From Curtobacterium aurantiacum (GTDB lineage Bacteria > Actinomycetota > Actinomycetes > Actinomycetales > Microbacteriaceae): a stretch of DNA of 34,143 nt. The notes under the pieces are model-generated. The model saw only the letters and a program-made list of their open reading frames with translations, had not been told where the DNA came from and ran no database searches. Location of the stretch: contig NZ_JAHEWN010000027.1 in the NCBI RefSeq assembly GCF_018598555.1, forward strand, positions 1 through 34,143. Reading direction: 5' to 3'. This document shows positions 1-8,787 of the stretch, piece after piece. The translations under genes were made by a program, and so were the position numbers. Position 1 is the stretch's first letter. Every line of letters starts with the position of its first letter.

Positions 1-340
1 GTTCCGTGTTGCGTGCGGCGCAGCAGGCGCGCACCGCGCGCGCAACCTCGCACCGGACGGCGGACCCGGCACCGTGCTTGGCCGCCGCCGGCCTGGAGGC
101 GCGGTGCGGGCCCGCCACGGGCTTCCTGTCCGCACGGTGCGAGCGTCGCGGGCCCGTGCACGGTTGCGTGCTCCGTGCGGCGCAGCAGGCGCGCACCGCG
201 CGCGCAACCTCGCACCAGGCGGCCGACCCCGCACGGTGCGAGCGACGCGGGCCCGTGCACGGTTGCGTGCTCCGTGCGGCGCAGCAGGCGGGCGCCAGGC
301 GCGCAACCTCGCACCGGATGACGGAGCTCGCACCGTGCGC
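1..340. repeat. GC-rich direct repeats with internal inverted arms (REP-like), no gene
   Basis: No convincing gene lies here. A unit starting at 134 and again at 233 recurs with a 99-base period, and a partial, more distant copy occupies about 1-60. Each full unit has a left arm GGTGCGAG (136-143, 235-242), an inner GGTTGCG, and a right side GCGCAACC followed by CTCGCACC (209-216, 308-315; also 47-54 and 327-334). The left and right arms are reverse complements, so each unit can fold into a long interrupted hairpin. The array lies downstream of the minus-strand lipoprotein gene and may act as its terminator. It is cut by the window start, so its full size is unknown. Open frames across it are low-complexity and shift with the repeats. 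Confidence 0.7.
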
Positions 341-354
341 GGAGGCAGCGCGGG

Positions 355-942
355 TCAGCCCGCGGGCGCGGGCCTCGCCGACGCCGACGCCGACGCCGAC
401 GGCTGCAGCGCTGCGCGCACCGCGTCGATGACGGGCTGCGCCCCGCCCGGCTCGGTGAAGAGCGTCGACTGCGCGGTGATCCAGTACGGGTCGGCGAACG
501 CGTCCGCGCGGCCGACGTCGCCGCTCAGGGTGAAGTACCCCTCCACCCGGTAGGTGGGGACGGAGCCGCCCCGCTCGTACAGGGCGTCCTTCAGGTTGGT
601 GAGCGACTTCTCAGGCAGGTCGGCGACGGCGAGCGTGATCGCCGTGGCGTCCGCGTCGGTGCTCACGAACCGGCAGACGCGACCCCGCTGCTTCGCGATG
701 GCCGAGGCGGGGGAACCCTTCGCCGGGGTGAAGGCGTCGTCGAGCTCGAAGGTCTGCCCGTACACCGACAGGGCGCTCGACGGCAGGAGCTCCGCGCAGG
801 TCTGCGTCACCGGCTTGCCCGCCGGGGTCGCACTGGCCGACGGGGTGCTGTCCCCGCCGCCCGAGCACCCGGCGAGCACGATGGCTGCTGCGGTGGTGAG
901 GGTGGCGACGGTGAGCGCCCGGGCACGGCTGCGGGGGGTCAT
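355..942 (-). CDS. Predicted secreted lipoprotein of unknown function
   Basis: The N-terminus has Arg residues (MTPRSRARA), a hydrophobic stretch, and a lipobox LAGC with the Cys near residue 26, followed by a Gly/Ser/Thr/Pro/Ala-rich linker. It should therefore be exported, lipidated and held on the outer face of the membrane. The mature part (about 165 residues) has two Cys (in QTCAEL and RVCRF) that could form a disulfide, and ends in a Ser/Ala-rich low-complexity tail. I do not recognise a functional domain. An in-frame ATG at 960 would add six residues before the signal peptide; neither start has a clear ribosome site. The gene is divergent from argS with about 60 bases between start codons. 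Lipoprotein assignment is firm; function is unknown. Confidence 0.75.
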   Translation of the reverse strand: MTPRSRARALTVATLTTAAAIVLAGCSGGGDSTPSASATPAGKPVTQTCAELLPSSALSVYGQTFELDDAFTPAKGSPASAIAKQRGRVCRFVSTDADATAITLAVADLPEKSLTNLKDALYERGGSVPTYRVEGYFTLSGDVGRADAFADPYWITAQSTLFTEPGGAQPVIDAVRAALQPSASASASARPAPAG

Positions 943-987
943 CCCGACATGATGCTGCATCGATCGGTGCGGACCTGGGCGTCCCGG

Positions 988-1001
988 TAGGATCGATCCT
1001 C
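988..1001 (+). promoter_or_regulatory. Putative leaderless promoter of argS with 12-base palindrome
   Basis: A -10-like TAGGAT lies at 988-993, followed by 8 bases and then the GTG start of argS at 1002. There is no Shine-Dalgarno sequence, which fits transcription starting at or next to the start codon. The -10 box overlaps a perfect palindrome, AGGATCGATCCT, at 989-1000. No good -35 is visible. The same TAGGAT, 8 bases, GTG arrangement precedes lysA. Confidence 0.5.
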
Positions 1002-2672
1002 GTGACTCCTGCCGAACTCTCCGCCGCGTACCTGTCGATCCTGACCGGGATCGTCGAGCGCCGAGGCGCGTCCGAGACCGTGACGATCGAGGAGTCCCAC
1101 GTGGTGCTCGAGCGTCCGAAGAACCGCGCCCACGGTGACTGGGCCTCGAACGCCGCCATGCAGCTCGCGAAGCGGCTCGGCACGAACCCGCGCGAGCTCG
1201 CGACGGAGATCGCCGGTGAGCTGACCGAGCTCGACGGTGTGGACTCGGTCGACGTCGCCGGCCCGGGCTTCATCAACATCACGCTCGAGGCCGCTGCCGC
1301 CGGTGAGATCGCGCGCACCATCGTCGACGGCGGTGCGTCCTTCGGCACCGGAGACCTCTACGACGGCGTCCGGATCAACCTCGAGTTCGTCTCCGCCAAC
1401 CCCACCGGCCCGATCCACATGGGTGGCGTGCGGTGGGCCGCGGTCGGCGACAGCCTGGCCCGCGTGTTCCAGGCGCAGGGCGGGCTCGTCACCCGCGAGT
1501 ACTACTTCAACGACCACGGTGCGCAGATCGACCGCTTCGCCCGCTCCCTCGTGGCCAGCGCCCTCGGCGAGCCCACGCCGGAGGACGGCTACGGCGGTGC
1601 GTACATCGCCGAGATCGCGGCACGGGTCATCGCGACCCTCGAGCCGGGCATCGACGTCCGCGACCTGCCGCGTGACGAGGCGCAGGAGATCTTCCGTCGC
1701 GAGGGCGTCGACTTCATGTTCGCCGACATCAAGTCGTCGCTGCACGACTTCGGCGTCGACTTCGACGTGTACTTCCACGAGAACGCCCTGCACGAGTCGA
1801 AGGCCGTCGAGCGTGCCATCGCCCGGCTCCGGTCGGCGGGCGTGATGTACGAGGCCGAGGGGGCCGAGTGGCTCCGCACCACCGACTTCGGCGACGACCG
1901 CGACCGCGTCGTCATCAAGTCCGACGGCGAGCCCGCGTACATCGCCGGCGACCTGGCGTACTACCTCGACAAGCGCGAGCGCGGGTTCGAGCGGAACCTG
2001 ATCATGCTCGGTGCCGACCACCACGGCTACGTCGGCCGGATGATGGCGATGTGCGCCGCGTTCGGGGACGAGCCGGGCAAGAACCTCGAGATCCTGATCG
2101 GGCAGATGGTGAACCTGCTCAAGGACGGCGAGCCGATGCGCATGTCGAAGCGCAACGGCACCATCGTCACGATGGAGGACCTCGTCGACGCCGTCGGTGT
2201 CGACGCCGGCCGGTACGCCCTCGTCCGGTTCGCCAGCGACACCCAGATCGACATCGACCTCGACCTGCTCACGAAGCGCACGAACGACAACCCGGTCTTC
2301 TACGTGCAGTACGCCCACGCGCGCACGCAGTCGGTGGCCCGGAACGCCGCGGCCGCCGGGGTCGACCGGTCGGTGTTCGACGCCTCGCTCCTGACCCACG
2401 AGTCCGAGAGCGCACTGCTCGGGGCCCTCGCCGAGTACCCGCGGGTGGTCCGTCACGCCGCCGAGCTGCGCGAGCCGCACCGCATCGCGCGGTACATCGA
2501 GCAGCTCGCCGGGCTCTACCACCGCTGGTACGACTCCTGCCGCGTCACGCCCCTCGGCGACGAGCCCGTGACCGACCTGCACCGCACGCGCCTGTGGTTG
2601 AACGACGCCACCGGCCAGGTCGTCCGCAACGGCCTCGGCCTGCTCGGCGTGTCGGCTCCGTCCCGCATGTAG
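1002..2672 (+). CDS. argS: Arginyl-tRNA synthetase
   Basis: This cytoplasmic class I aminoacyl-tRNA synthetase charges tRNA-Arg with arginine using ATP. At 556 residues it is full length. The N-terminal Add1-like part (about 1-110) is followed by the signature [10 protein letters not shown], where the first His (residue 139) begins the HIGH-type motif in the HxGG form seen in actinobacterial ArgRS. The KMSKS-type loop is MSKRNG from residue 381. The C-terminal DALR anticodon-binding domain holds the conserved YAHAR and ends with a Met. The GTG start at 1002 is supported by a TAGGAT box 8 bases upstream and by the lack of any better start. It heads the conserved argS-lysA-hom-thrC-thrB-rho block. 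Confidence 0.97.
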   Translation: MTPAELSAAYLSILTGIVERRGASETVTIEESHVVLERPKNRAHGDWASNAAMQLAKRLGTNPRELATEIAGELTELDGVDSVDVAGPGFINITLEAAAAGEIARTIVDGGASFGTGDLYDGVRINLEFVSANPTGPIHMGGVRWAAVGDSLARVFQAQGGLVTREYYFNDHGAQIDRFARSLVASALGEPTPEDGYGGAYIAEIAARVIATLEPGIDVRDLPRDEAQEIFRREGVDFMFADIKSSLHDFGVDFDVYFHENALHESKAVERAIARLRSAGVMYEAEGAEWLRTTDFGDDRDRVVIKSDGEPAYIAGDLAYYLDKRERGFERNLIMLGADHHGYVGRMMAMCAAFGDEPGKNLEILIGQMVNLLKDGEPMRMSKRNGTIVTMEDLVDAVGVDAGRYALVRFASDTQIDIDLDLLTKRTNDNPVFYVQYAHARTQSVARNAAAAGVDRSVFDASLLTHESESALLGALAEYPRVVRHAAELREPHRIARYIEQLAGLYHRWYDSCRVTPLGDEPVTDLHRTRLWLNDATGQVVRNGLGLLGVSAPSRM

Positions 2673-2685
2673 CGGTCGCCCCTTC

Positions 2686-2757
2686 CGCAAAACACCGGTG
2701 TTCGCGCACCGAACACCCGCGTTCCGGGGTGTCGAGCGCGAACACCGGTGTTTTGCG
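2686..2757. terminator. Long perfect hairpin after argS, probable terminator or repetitive palindrome
   Basis: The arms 2686-2707 and 2736-2757 are perfect 22-base reverse complements. Each arm contains the 12-base palindrome AACACCGGTGTT. Inside, ACACCC (2713-2718) pairs with GGGTGT (2727-2732). It begins 13 bases after the argS stop and lies upstream of the DUF2993 gene. The right arm ends in TTTTGCG rather than a clean T-run. It could be a terminator, a dispersed palindrome or an operator. Confidence 0.6.
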
Positions 2758-2814
2758 TACGGGCCGCGTACGGGCCGCAGCGGGCCCGCAGACCGGGCTG
2801 GCAAGGTGGGACGC

Positions 2815-3570
2815 ATGCCCGCAGCCACCGAACGCCCCACCACGCGCCGCCGCTGGCCCGTCGTCCTGCTCGTGGTCGTCGTCGTGCTCGCCGCCCTCGT
2901 CGTCATCGCCGAGTTCGTGCTGCGCGGTGTCGTCGACCGGATCATCGCCCAGCAGGTCGAGCAGTCCCTGCCCGACGGCACGACCGGCCAGGTCGACGCC
3001 CACGCCGAGGGCATCGTCATCCCGCAGCTCATCAGCGGCACCCTCGACCGCGTCGAGATCTCCTCGGCCGAGCTGACCGTCGACGGCATCCCGCTCGCCG
3101 CCGACGTCACCGCGCGTGACGTCCCGGTGGACGGCAAGGGCGACGTCCGCGACGTCGACGGCACGGTCACCCTCGCGTCGTCGAGCGTCAAGGACCTGGC
3201 GAAGTACAGTCCGCTCTTCGACCGGCTCAGCCTGGCCGACGGCGGCGTCGAGCTGACGGGGTCGTCGTCCGTGCTCGGGTACGACATCACCTACGCCGCC
3301 AAGGGCGCCGTCGTCGCGCAGGACGACGGCCGCGGCATCACGATCACCCCGGAGAGCGTCCGGATCACGAACTCGGACCTCGGCCTCAAGGTCGACTCGA
3401 TCCCGGGTGTCACCGGCGTCCCGGTGCAGGTCTGCACCGCGCAGTTCCTGCCCGAGGCGCTCCGGGTGCGCTCGCTCGACGTGTCGAAGTCGGACGCGAC
3501 GGTCCGGATCACCGCGGACGCGTTGCCGCTCAACGAAGACGGCCTGCGGACCGTGGGCAGCTGCGGCTGA
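2815..3570 (+). CDS. DUF2993 (LmeA-like) membrane-anchored protein
   Basis: The 251-residue protein begins with a basic segment (TERPTTRRRW) and one hydrophobic helix at about residues 13-36. The rest is extracytoplasmic and fits the DUF2993 pattern: repeated beta-strands, LISGTLDRVEISSAELTVDG, a middle SSVKDLAKYSPLFDRLSLADG, and a C-terminal ITADALPLNEDGL. The family includes mycobacterial LmeA, a periplasmic phospholipid-binding protein linked to lipomannan elongation; the role here is inferred from family only. The ATG at 2815 follows a G-rich AAGGTGGG site. It sits between argS and lysA, which are adjacent in the mycobacterial order, so it is an insertion into that block. Confidence 0.8.
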   Translation: MPAATERPTTRRRWPVVLLVVVVVLAALVVIAEFVLRGVVDRIIAQQVEQSLPDGTTGQVDAHAEGIVIPQLISGTLDRVEISSAELTVDGIPLAADVTARDVPVDGKGDVRDVDGTVTLASSSVKDLAKYSPLFDRLSLADGGVELTGSSSVLGYDITYAAKGAVVAQDDGRGITITPESVRITNSDLGLKVDSIPGVTGVPVQVCTAQFLPEALRVRSLDVSKSDATVRITADALPLNEDGLRTVGSCG

Positions 3571-3614
3571 GTGGATGGTTGCGTAACGCGGCCGGGAGGA
3601 ACGGCTCGCGTCGG

Positions 3615-3628
3615 TAGGATCGGGTCCC
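3615..3628 (+). promoter_or_regulatory. Putative leaderless promoter of lysA
   Basis: TAGGAT at 3615-3620 is followed by 8 bases and then the GTG start at 3629, exactly the geometry seen at argS. CGGTAGGATCG is identical at both genes. No Shine-Dalgarno site is present, and no convincing -35 is seen. Confidence 0.5.
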
Positions 3629-5050
3629 GTGAGCGAGAACCCCCTTGCACCGCCGCGGCTGCGGTTCCCGACGGACGCCTCCGAACTGGTGGACCGCATC
3701 TGGCCCGCGTCCGCGACACGGACCGACGACGGCACCCTGGCGATCGGTGGCGTCAGTGCGACCGACATCGTCGCGCAGTTCGGCACGCCGCTGTACGTCG
3801 TCGACGAGCGGGACGTGCAGTCCCGTGCCGTCCGCGTGCGGAACGCGTTCGCCGAGGCCTTCGAGCGGATCGGCAGCCACGCGCACGTCTACTACGCCGG
3901 CAAGGCCTTCCTGACGACGCAGGTCGTCGCGTGGATGGCCGAGGCGGACCTCCGCGTCGACGTCTGCACCGCCGGTGAACTCGCGGTCGCCCTGGCCGGT
4001 GGCATCGACCCCGGTCGGCTCGGCTTCCACGGCAACGACAAGTCCGACTCCGAGATCACCCGCGCGGTCGAGGTCGGCATCGGCACCATCGTGCTCGACA
4101 GCCACGAAGAGGTGCAGCGGGTCGCCCGTGTCGCGGCCGCCGCCGGGGTCGTGCAGCGCGTGCGCATCCGGATCAACTCCGGCGTGCACGCGTCCACCCA
4201 CGAGTACCTGGCGACGGCGCGCGAGGACCAGAAGTTCGGCATCCCGCTGTCCGAGGCCGTCGAGGCCGCAGCCGCCGTCCGCGCCGAGCCGTCGCTCGCC
4301 TTCGTCGGGCTGCACTCGCACATCGGTTCGCAGATCTTCGACGACGCCGGGTTCCGCGAGGCCGCCCGTCGCCTGATGGACGTGCACGCGACGCTCGTGG
4401 CCTCCGGTCCGGTGCCCGAGCTGAACCTCGGCGGCGGCTGGGGCATCGACTACACCGAAGCCGACTCCGCGTTCGCCCCAGAGGACGTCGCCGAGGCACT
4501 GGCCACGATCATCGGTGAGGCCTGCGCCGAGCGCGGCATCCCGGTGCCGGACATCGCCGTCGAACCCGGGCGCTACATCATCGGCCCGCCCGGGGTGACG
4601 CTCTACCGCGTCGGCACGATCAAGCCCGTCACACTCGAGACCGACGACGGCGGCAGCGCGACCCGCACGTACGTCTCGGTGGACGGCGGGATGAGCGACA
4701 ACATCCGTCCGGCCCTGTACGGCGCCGACTACACGGCCCGGCTCGCCCGCACCTCCGACGCCCCCGCGGTGCTGAGCCGCGTCGTCGGCAAGCACTGCGA
4801 GAGCGGCGACGTCGTGGTGAACGACGAGTACCTGCCCGGCGACGTGCAGCGCGGCGACCTGCTGGCCGTGGCGGCCACCGGTGCCTACTGCTGGGCGCTG
4901 TCGAGCAACTACAACCACGTGGGCCGCCCGCCGGTCGTCGCCGTCGCGGACGGCACAGCCCGTATCCTCGTGCGGGGCGAGACGATCGACGATCTCCTCG
5001 CCCGCGACACCGGGGTCGCCGCCGTGCCCGCCGACGGTACCGGCCGCTGA
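3629..5050 (+). CDS. lysA: Diaminopimelate decarboxylase
   Basis: It converts meso-diaminopimelate to L-lysine with CO2 release, the last lysine step, in the cytoplasm with PLP. The 473-residue length fits actinobacterial LysA. The PLP lysine is in YYAGKAFLT (Lys92). The TIM-barrel motifs HSHIGSQ and the glycine-rich LNLGGGWGIDY are present, as are EPGRYIIGPPG and the C-terminal dimer-active-site KHCESGD. The N-terminal RFPTDASELVDRIWP extension is usual in actinobacteria. The GTG start lies 8 bases after a TAGGAT box. hom follows after 65 bases, placing lysine and threonine synthesis side by side. Confidence 0.97.
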   Translation: MSENPLAPPRLRFPTDASELVDRIWPASATRTDDGTLAIGGVSATDIVAQFGTPLYVVDERDVQSRAVRVRNAFAEAFERIGSHAHVYYAGKAFLTTQVVAWMAEADLRVDVCTAGELAVALAGGIDPGRLGFHGNDKSDSEITRAVEVGIGTIVLDSHEEVQRVARVAAAAGVVQRVRIRINSGVHASTHEYLATAREDQKFGIPLSEAVEAAAAVRAEPSLAFVGLHSHIGSQIFDDAGFREAARRLMDVHATLVASGPVPELNLGGGWGIDYTEADSAFAPEDVAEALATIIGEACAERGIPVPDIAVEPGRYIIGPPGVTLYRVGTIKPVTLETDDGGSATRTYVSVDGGMSDNIRPALYGADYTARLARTSDAPAVLSRVVGKHCESGDVVVNDEYLPGDVQRGDLLAVAATGAYCWALSSNYNHVGRPPVVAVADGTARILVRGETIDDLLARDTGVAAVPADGTGR

Positions 5051-5115
5051 CCCCCGACCCGACCGGGTCCGCCCACCCCGCAGGGCGCACCCCCACCGAC
5101 AGGAACCGCTCCCAG

Positions 5116-6423
5116 ATGATCGAATACCGCAACGTCCGTGTCGCGCTGCTCGGGGCCGGCTCGGTCGGCTCCCAGGTCGCGCGACTGCTCCTCGAGCACG
5201 GCGACGAGCTGGCCTCGCGCGCCGGTGCCGGGCTCGAGCTCGTCGGGATCGCCGTGCGCGACGTGGACGCGCAGCGCGACGTCGACCTGCCCGCGGAGCT
5301 CTTCACCACGGACGCGGCATCGCTCATCCTCGGCGCGGACATCGTCGTCGAGCTCATCGGCGGCATCGAGCCGGCGCGCACCCTCGTGCTCCAGGCCCTG
5401 CAGTCGGGCGCGGACGTCGTCACCGGCAACAAGGCGCTGCTCGCGACCCACGGTCCGGAACTCTTCGCCGCGGCCGAGCAGGTCGGCGCGCAGCTCTACT
5501 ACGAGGCCGCCGTGGCCGGGGCCATCCCGATCATCCGTCCGCTGCACGACTCGCTCGCCGGTGACCGCATCGTCCGGATCATGGGCATCGTCAACGGCAC
5601 CACGAACTTCATCCTCGACCTGATGGACCGCAAGGGCTCAACGTTCGAGGACGCACTGGCCACCGCGACGGAGCTCGGGTACGCCGAGGCCGACCCGACC
5701 GCCGACGTCGAGGGCTACGACGCCGCGCAGAAGGCCGCGATCCTTGCCTCGCTGGCGTTCCACACCTCGGTGCCGCTCGCCGCCGTGCACCGAGAGGGCA
5801 TCACCCACGTCACGATCGACCAGGTCCGCGCCGCCCGCAAGGCCGGCTACGTCGTGAAGATCCTGGCGACCGCCGAGCGCCTGACCGACGAGGACGGCCG
5901 CGAGGGCGTCAGTGCCCGCGTCTACCCGGCCCTCGTGCCCGAGTCGCACCCCCTCGCGAGCGTGCACGGTGCGAAGAACGCCGTGTTCGTCGAGGCCGAG
6001 GCCGCCGGCGACCTGATGTTCTACGGTGCCGGTGCCGGCGGGGTCGAGACGGCCTCCGCGGTCCTCGGCGACCTGGTCTCCGCCGCCCGACGACACGTCA
6101 TCGGCGGCCCGGGTGTCGCCGAGTCGACGCGGTCCGAGCTGCCGGTGTTCCCGATCGGGACCGTCCGCACGAGCTACCAGATCACCCTGCACGTCACGGA
6201 CGCCCCCGGTGTGCTGTCGACCGTCGCCGGCGTGCTGGCGAAGCACGGCGTCAGCGTCGAGACGGTCGAGCAGACCACCACCGGAGCAGCCGAGGGGACC
6301 GCGACGCTCGTGATCGGCACGCACCTGGCGCGCGAGGCCGACCTCGCGGACACCGTCGTCGCCCTCCGCGGCGAGGACGTCGTCCTGGACGTCACCAGCG
6401 TCCTGCGCGTCATCGGCGCCTGA
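5116..6423 (+). CDS. hom: Homoserine dehydrogenase
   Basis: It reduces aspartate semialdehyde to homoserine with NAD(P)H, committing carbon to threonine and methionine. The 435-residue chain has the Rossmann motif [10 protein letters not shown] near the N-terminus, a catalytic domain containing [16 protein letters not shown] and [15 protein letters not shown], and a C-terminal ACT domain (about 350-435, [15 protein letters not shown]) that in this family usually mediates threonine feedback. The ATG at 5116 has AGGAA 11 bases upstream. It is a stand-alone enzyme without a fused aspartokinase, as is normal in actinobacteria, and is followed by thrC and thrB. Confidence 0.97.
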   Translation: MIEYRNVRVALLGAGSVGSQVARLLLEHGDELASRAGAGLELVGIAVRDVDAQRDVDLPAELFTTDAASLILGADIVVELIGGIEPARTLVLQALQSGADVVTGNKALLATHGPELFAAAEQVGAQLYYEAAVAGAIPIIRPLHDSLAGDRIVRIMGIVNGTTNFILDLMDRKGSTFEDALATATELGYAEADPTADVEGYDAAQKAAILASLAFHTSVPLAAVHREGITHVTIDQVRAARKAGYVVKILATAERLTDEDGREGVSARVYPALVPESHPLASVHGAKNAVFVEAEAAGDLMFYGAGAGGVETASAVLGDLVSAARRHVIGGPGVAESTRSELPVFPIGTVRTSYQITLHVTDAPGVLSTVAGVLAKHGVSVETVEQTTTGAAEGTATLVIGTHLAREADLADTVVALRGEDVVLDVTSVLRVIGA

Positions 6424-6506
6424 CGCGGCCACGGGCCTCCAGACCGACCGACCGGCTCACCGAGCCGACCAACCAGATCCATCCACCGGACAGAGAGAGA
6501 AGCCTG

Positions 6507-7586
6507 ATGGCCCACCAGTGGCAGGGAGTCCTGCGCGAGTACGCCGACCGACTCGACGTGACCGAGGCGACGCCCATCGTCACGCTCGGAGAAGGCGGCA
6601 CGCCGCTCATCCCGGCTCGTCGGCTCTCCGAGCGCACGGGCGCCGAGGTCTACGTGAAGTTCGAGGGCATGAACCCGACGGGTTCGTTCAAGGACCGCGG
6701 CATGACGATGGCGATCTCGAAGGCCGTCGAGCACGGCGCGAAGGCCGTCATCTGCGCCTCGACCGGCAACACCAGCGCCTCGGCCGCCGCGTACGCCACG
6801 CACGCCGGCATCACCGCCGCGGTGCTCGTGCCCGAGGGCAAGATCGCCATGGGCAAGCTCAGCCAGGCCGTCGCCCACGACGCCCAGCTGCTGCAGGTGC
6901 AGGGCAACTTCGACGACTGCCTCGACATCGCCCGCGACCTGGCGGCGAACTATCCGGTGCACCTCGTCAACTCCGTGAACAACGACCGCATCGAGGGGCA
7001 GAAGACCGCCGCGTTCGAGGTCGTCGACGTCCTCGGTGACGCACCGGACTTCCACTTCCTGCCCGTCGGCAACGCCGGCAACTACACCGCGTACTCCCGC
7101 GGCTACCGCGAGGACGTCGCCGCCGGCCGCAGCACCAAGCTGCCCCGCATGTTCGGGTTCCAGGCCGCCGGTTCGGCCCCGATCGTGCACGGTGAGGTCG
7201 TCCGGCACCCCGACACCATCGCGTCGGCGATCCGCATCGGCAACCCGGCCTCGTGGCAGTTCGCGCTCGAGGCGCAGCGGGAGACCGACGGCTACTTCGG
7301 TGCCATCACCGACGAGGCCATCCTCGCGGCACACCGCATCCTGTCGGCCGAGGTCGGCGTGTTCGTCGAGCCCGCGTCGGCCATCGGTGTCGCCGGGCTG
7401 CTCGAGCGTGCCGACGCCGGTGTCGTGCCGAAGGGTGCGAAGGTCGTCATCACGGTCACGGGCCACGGCCTGAAGGACCCGCAGTGGGCCCTCCGTACGC
7501 CCGACGGCGGCGAGGTCACCCCGACGAGCGTGCCGGTCGACACGAAGTCGATCGCCGACGTGCTCGGTCTGGTCAGCGAGCAGTGA
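6507..7586 (+). CDS. thrC: Threonine synthase
   Basis: It converts O-phosphohomoserine to L-threonine using PLP, the final threonine step. The 359 residues fit the compact bacterial form. The PLP lysine is in GSFKDRG (Lys62), with [12 protein letters not shown] around it; the phosphate-binding glycine-rich loop is PVGNAGNY, and [13 protein letters not shown] is the substrate loop. The ATG at 6507 is preceded by GAGAGAGAA. The 83-base gap after hom holds only a weak 5-base stem (6453-6457 with 6463-6467). Its stop codon overlaps an in-frame GTG of thrB. Confidence 0.96.
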   Translation: MAHQWQGVLREYADRLDVTEATPIVTLGEGGTPLIPARRLSERTGAEVYVKFEGMNPTGSFKDRGMTMAISKAVEHGAKAVICASTGNTSASAAAYATHAGITAAVLVPEGKIAMGKLSQAVAHDAQLLQVQGNFDDCLDIARDLAANYPVHLVNSVNNDRIEGQKTAAFEVVDVLGDAPDFHFLPVGNAGNYTAYSRGYREDVAAGRSTKLPRMFGFQAAGSAPIVHGEVVRHPDTIASAIRIGNPASWQFALEAQRETDGYFGAITDEAILAAHRILSAEVGVFVEPASAIGVAGLLERADAGVVPKGAKVVITVTGHGLKDPQWALRTPDGGEVTPTSVPVDTKSIADVLGLVSEQ

Positions 7587-7618
7587 TCTCCGACCGCTCG
7601 TCCGGACCGGGTGAGGGC

Positions 7619-8602
7619 ATGACCGCCCGCAGCGCTGTACCGGCCGGACGGGCGGTCCGTGCGCTGCCGGCTGGATCGGCGGTCCGCGTGCGGGTGCCAG
7701 CCACGTCGGCGAACCTCGGCCCCGGTTTCGACTCGCTCGGCCTCGCGCTCTCGCTCTACGACGAGGTCGTGGTGCGCGTGCGCCCCGAACCCGGCGCGAC
7801 CGTCACGGTCGAGGGCGTCGGTGCAGGCGAGGTCGCCACCGACGACACGAACCTCGTCGTCCGCGCGGTCCGTCGCGGCCTCGAGCACGCGGGTGTCGAC
7901 CAGCCCGGCCTCGAGCTGCAGGCCACGAACGCGATCCCGCACGGCCGCGGCCTCGGTTCCTCCGCCGCTGCGATCGTCGCCGGACTGATGGCGGCCCGCG
8001 GGCTGCTCGAGGGCATCGTCGACCTCGACGCCTCGACGCTCCTCACCCTGGCCACCGAGATGGAGGGCCACCCGGACAACGTCGCGCCCGCGCTCTTCGG
8101 CGGCCTGACGATCGCGTGGATGACCGCCGAGGGCCCGGCCTACAAGCGGCTCCTGGTGCACCGCGGTGTCGCGCCGGTGGTGTTCGTCCCGACCTCGACG
8201 CTCTCGACGAAGCTCGCGCGCTCCCTGCAGCCCGAGCAGGTCCCGCACGCCGACGCCGCGTTCAACGTCTCCCGCTCTGCACTGCTCGTCGCTGCGCTCA
8301 TCCAGAGCCCCGAGCTGCTGCTCGCCGCGACCGAGGACCGTCTGCACCAGGCGTACCGTGCCAGCGCCATGCCGGAGACCGACGCCCTGATCCGGCTGCT
8401 CCGCCAGCACGGCCTCGCCGCGGTGGTCTCCGGCGCCGGGCCGAGCCTGCTCGTGCTCGGCAGTGACCCGGCGCAGCGCCTGACCGCCGCCGACCTGGTG
8501 CAGCGACACGCCGAATCCGACTGGCGGCCGCTCATGCTGGCCGTCGATCTCGGTGGTGCTACAGTGGCAGCGCACTCGGCGCTCGAAGCCGAACCCGCGT
8601 AA
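7619..8602 (+). CDS. thrB: Homoserine kinase
   Basis: It phosphorylates homoserine with ATP to make the thrC substrate. The protein is a GHMP-family kinase of about 327 residues: N-terminal VRVPATSANLGPGFDSLG, the ATP loop PHGRGLGSSAAAIVAG, EGHPDNVAPALFGG in the middle, and the C-terminal VSGAGPSLLVLG. Two starts are possible: ATG at 7619, with a G-rich stretch but very short spacing, or GTG at 7583, which overlaps the thrC stop as GTGA and would add 12 residues. The overlap start suggests translational coupling; homology does not separate them because the conserved region begins later. The 3' end carries a candidate rho promoter. Confidence 0.95.
   Translation: MTARSAVPAGRAVRALPAGSAVRVRVPATSANLGPGFDSLGLALSLYDEVVVRVRPEPGATVTVEGVGAGEVATDDTNLVVRAVRRGLEHAGVDQPGLELQATNAIPHGRGLGSSAAAIVAGLMAARGLLEGIVDLDASTLLTLATEMEGHPDNVAPALFGGLTIAWMTAEGPAYKRLLVHRGVAPVVFVPTSTLSTKLARSLQPEQVPHADAAFNVSRSALLVAALIQSPELLLAATEDRLHQAYRASAMPETDALIRLLRQHGLAAVVSGAGPSLLVLGSDPAQRLTAADLVQRHAESDWRPLMLAVDLGGATVAAHSALEAEPA
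8537..8565 (+). promoter_or_regulatory. Candidate rho promoter inside the end of thrB
   Basis: A -10-like TACAGT lies at 8560-8565 with CTGGCC 17 bases upstream at 8537-8542 as a weak -35. Transcription would start near 8572 and leave a leader of about 210 bases before the rho start. This is inferred from sequence only. Confidence 0.35.
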
Positions 8603-8661
8603 CCGCACGGATTGCCCGTCCCCTGGACAGCTCCTGCGACGTCGCCGGGTCCGGTGCGCGA

Positions 8662-8723
8662 GTGTGCATCTCTTTCTGATCACCGAATCCCGATCCGTCG
8701 TCTGAACGGCGGTCGATGCGCAC
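8662..8723 (+). promoter_or_regulatory. Nested stem-loop in the rho leader
   Basis: The outer stem pairs GTGTGCATC (8662-8670) with GATGCGCAC (8715-8723), nine pairs with one G-U. The inner stem pairs CCGTCGT (8695-8701) with ACGGCGG (8706-8712) around a CTGA tetraloop. The structure sits in the 181-base gap between thrB and rho. rho genes are commonly autoregulated by attenuation in their leaders, so a regulatory role is plausible but unproven. Confidence 0.4.
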
Positions 8724-8787
8724 CCTTGCATCCGGGACGGTGGAAACTCTCCGCGTTCTGCGGTTCGAAAGGAAACACCGACCTTGA
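8716..8787 (+). CDS. Possible 23-residue leader peptide overlapping the rho start
   Basis: An ATG at 8716 opens 23 codons (MRTLASGTVETL and on to KHRP) and stops at TGA 8785-8787, overlapping the rho TTG as TTGA. A GGCGG lies 3 bases upstream, inside the leader hairpin stem. No homolog is recognised. It may be a leader peptide translationally coupled to rho, or a chance open frame. Confidence 0.25.
   Translation: MRTLASGTVETLRVLRFERKHRP

Noticed and set aside
1..354. tRNA gene near argS
   Set aside because: No cloverleaf with a TTCGA-type T-loop and acceptor stem could be built; the stems follow the repeat arms instead.
6..553. Small proteins in the left-end repeat region
   Set aside because: The frames consist of translated repeat units rich in Arg/Ala and overlap each other in all frames; none has a ribosome site or domain.
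939..3290. 783-codon minus-strand frame opposite argS
   Set aside because: No motifs, and argS on the plus strand carries full class I synthetase signatures.
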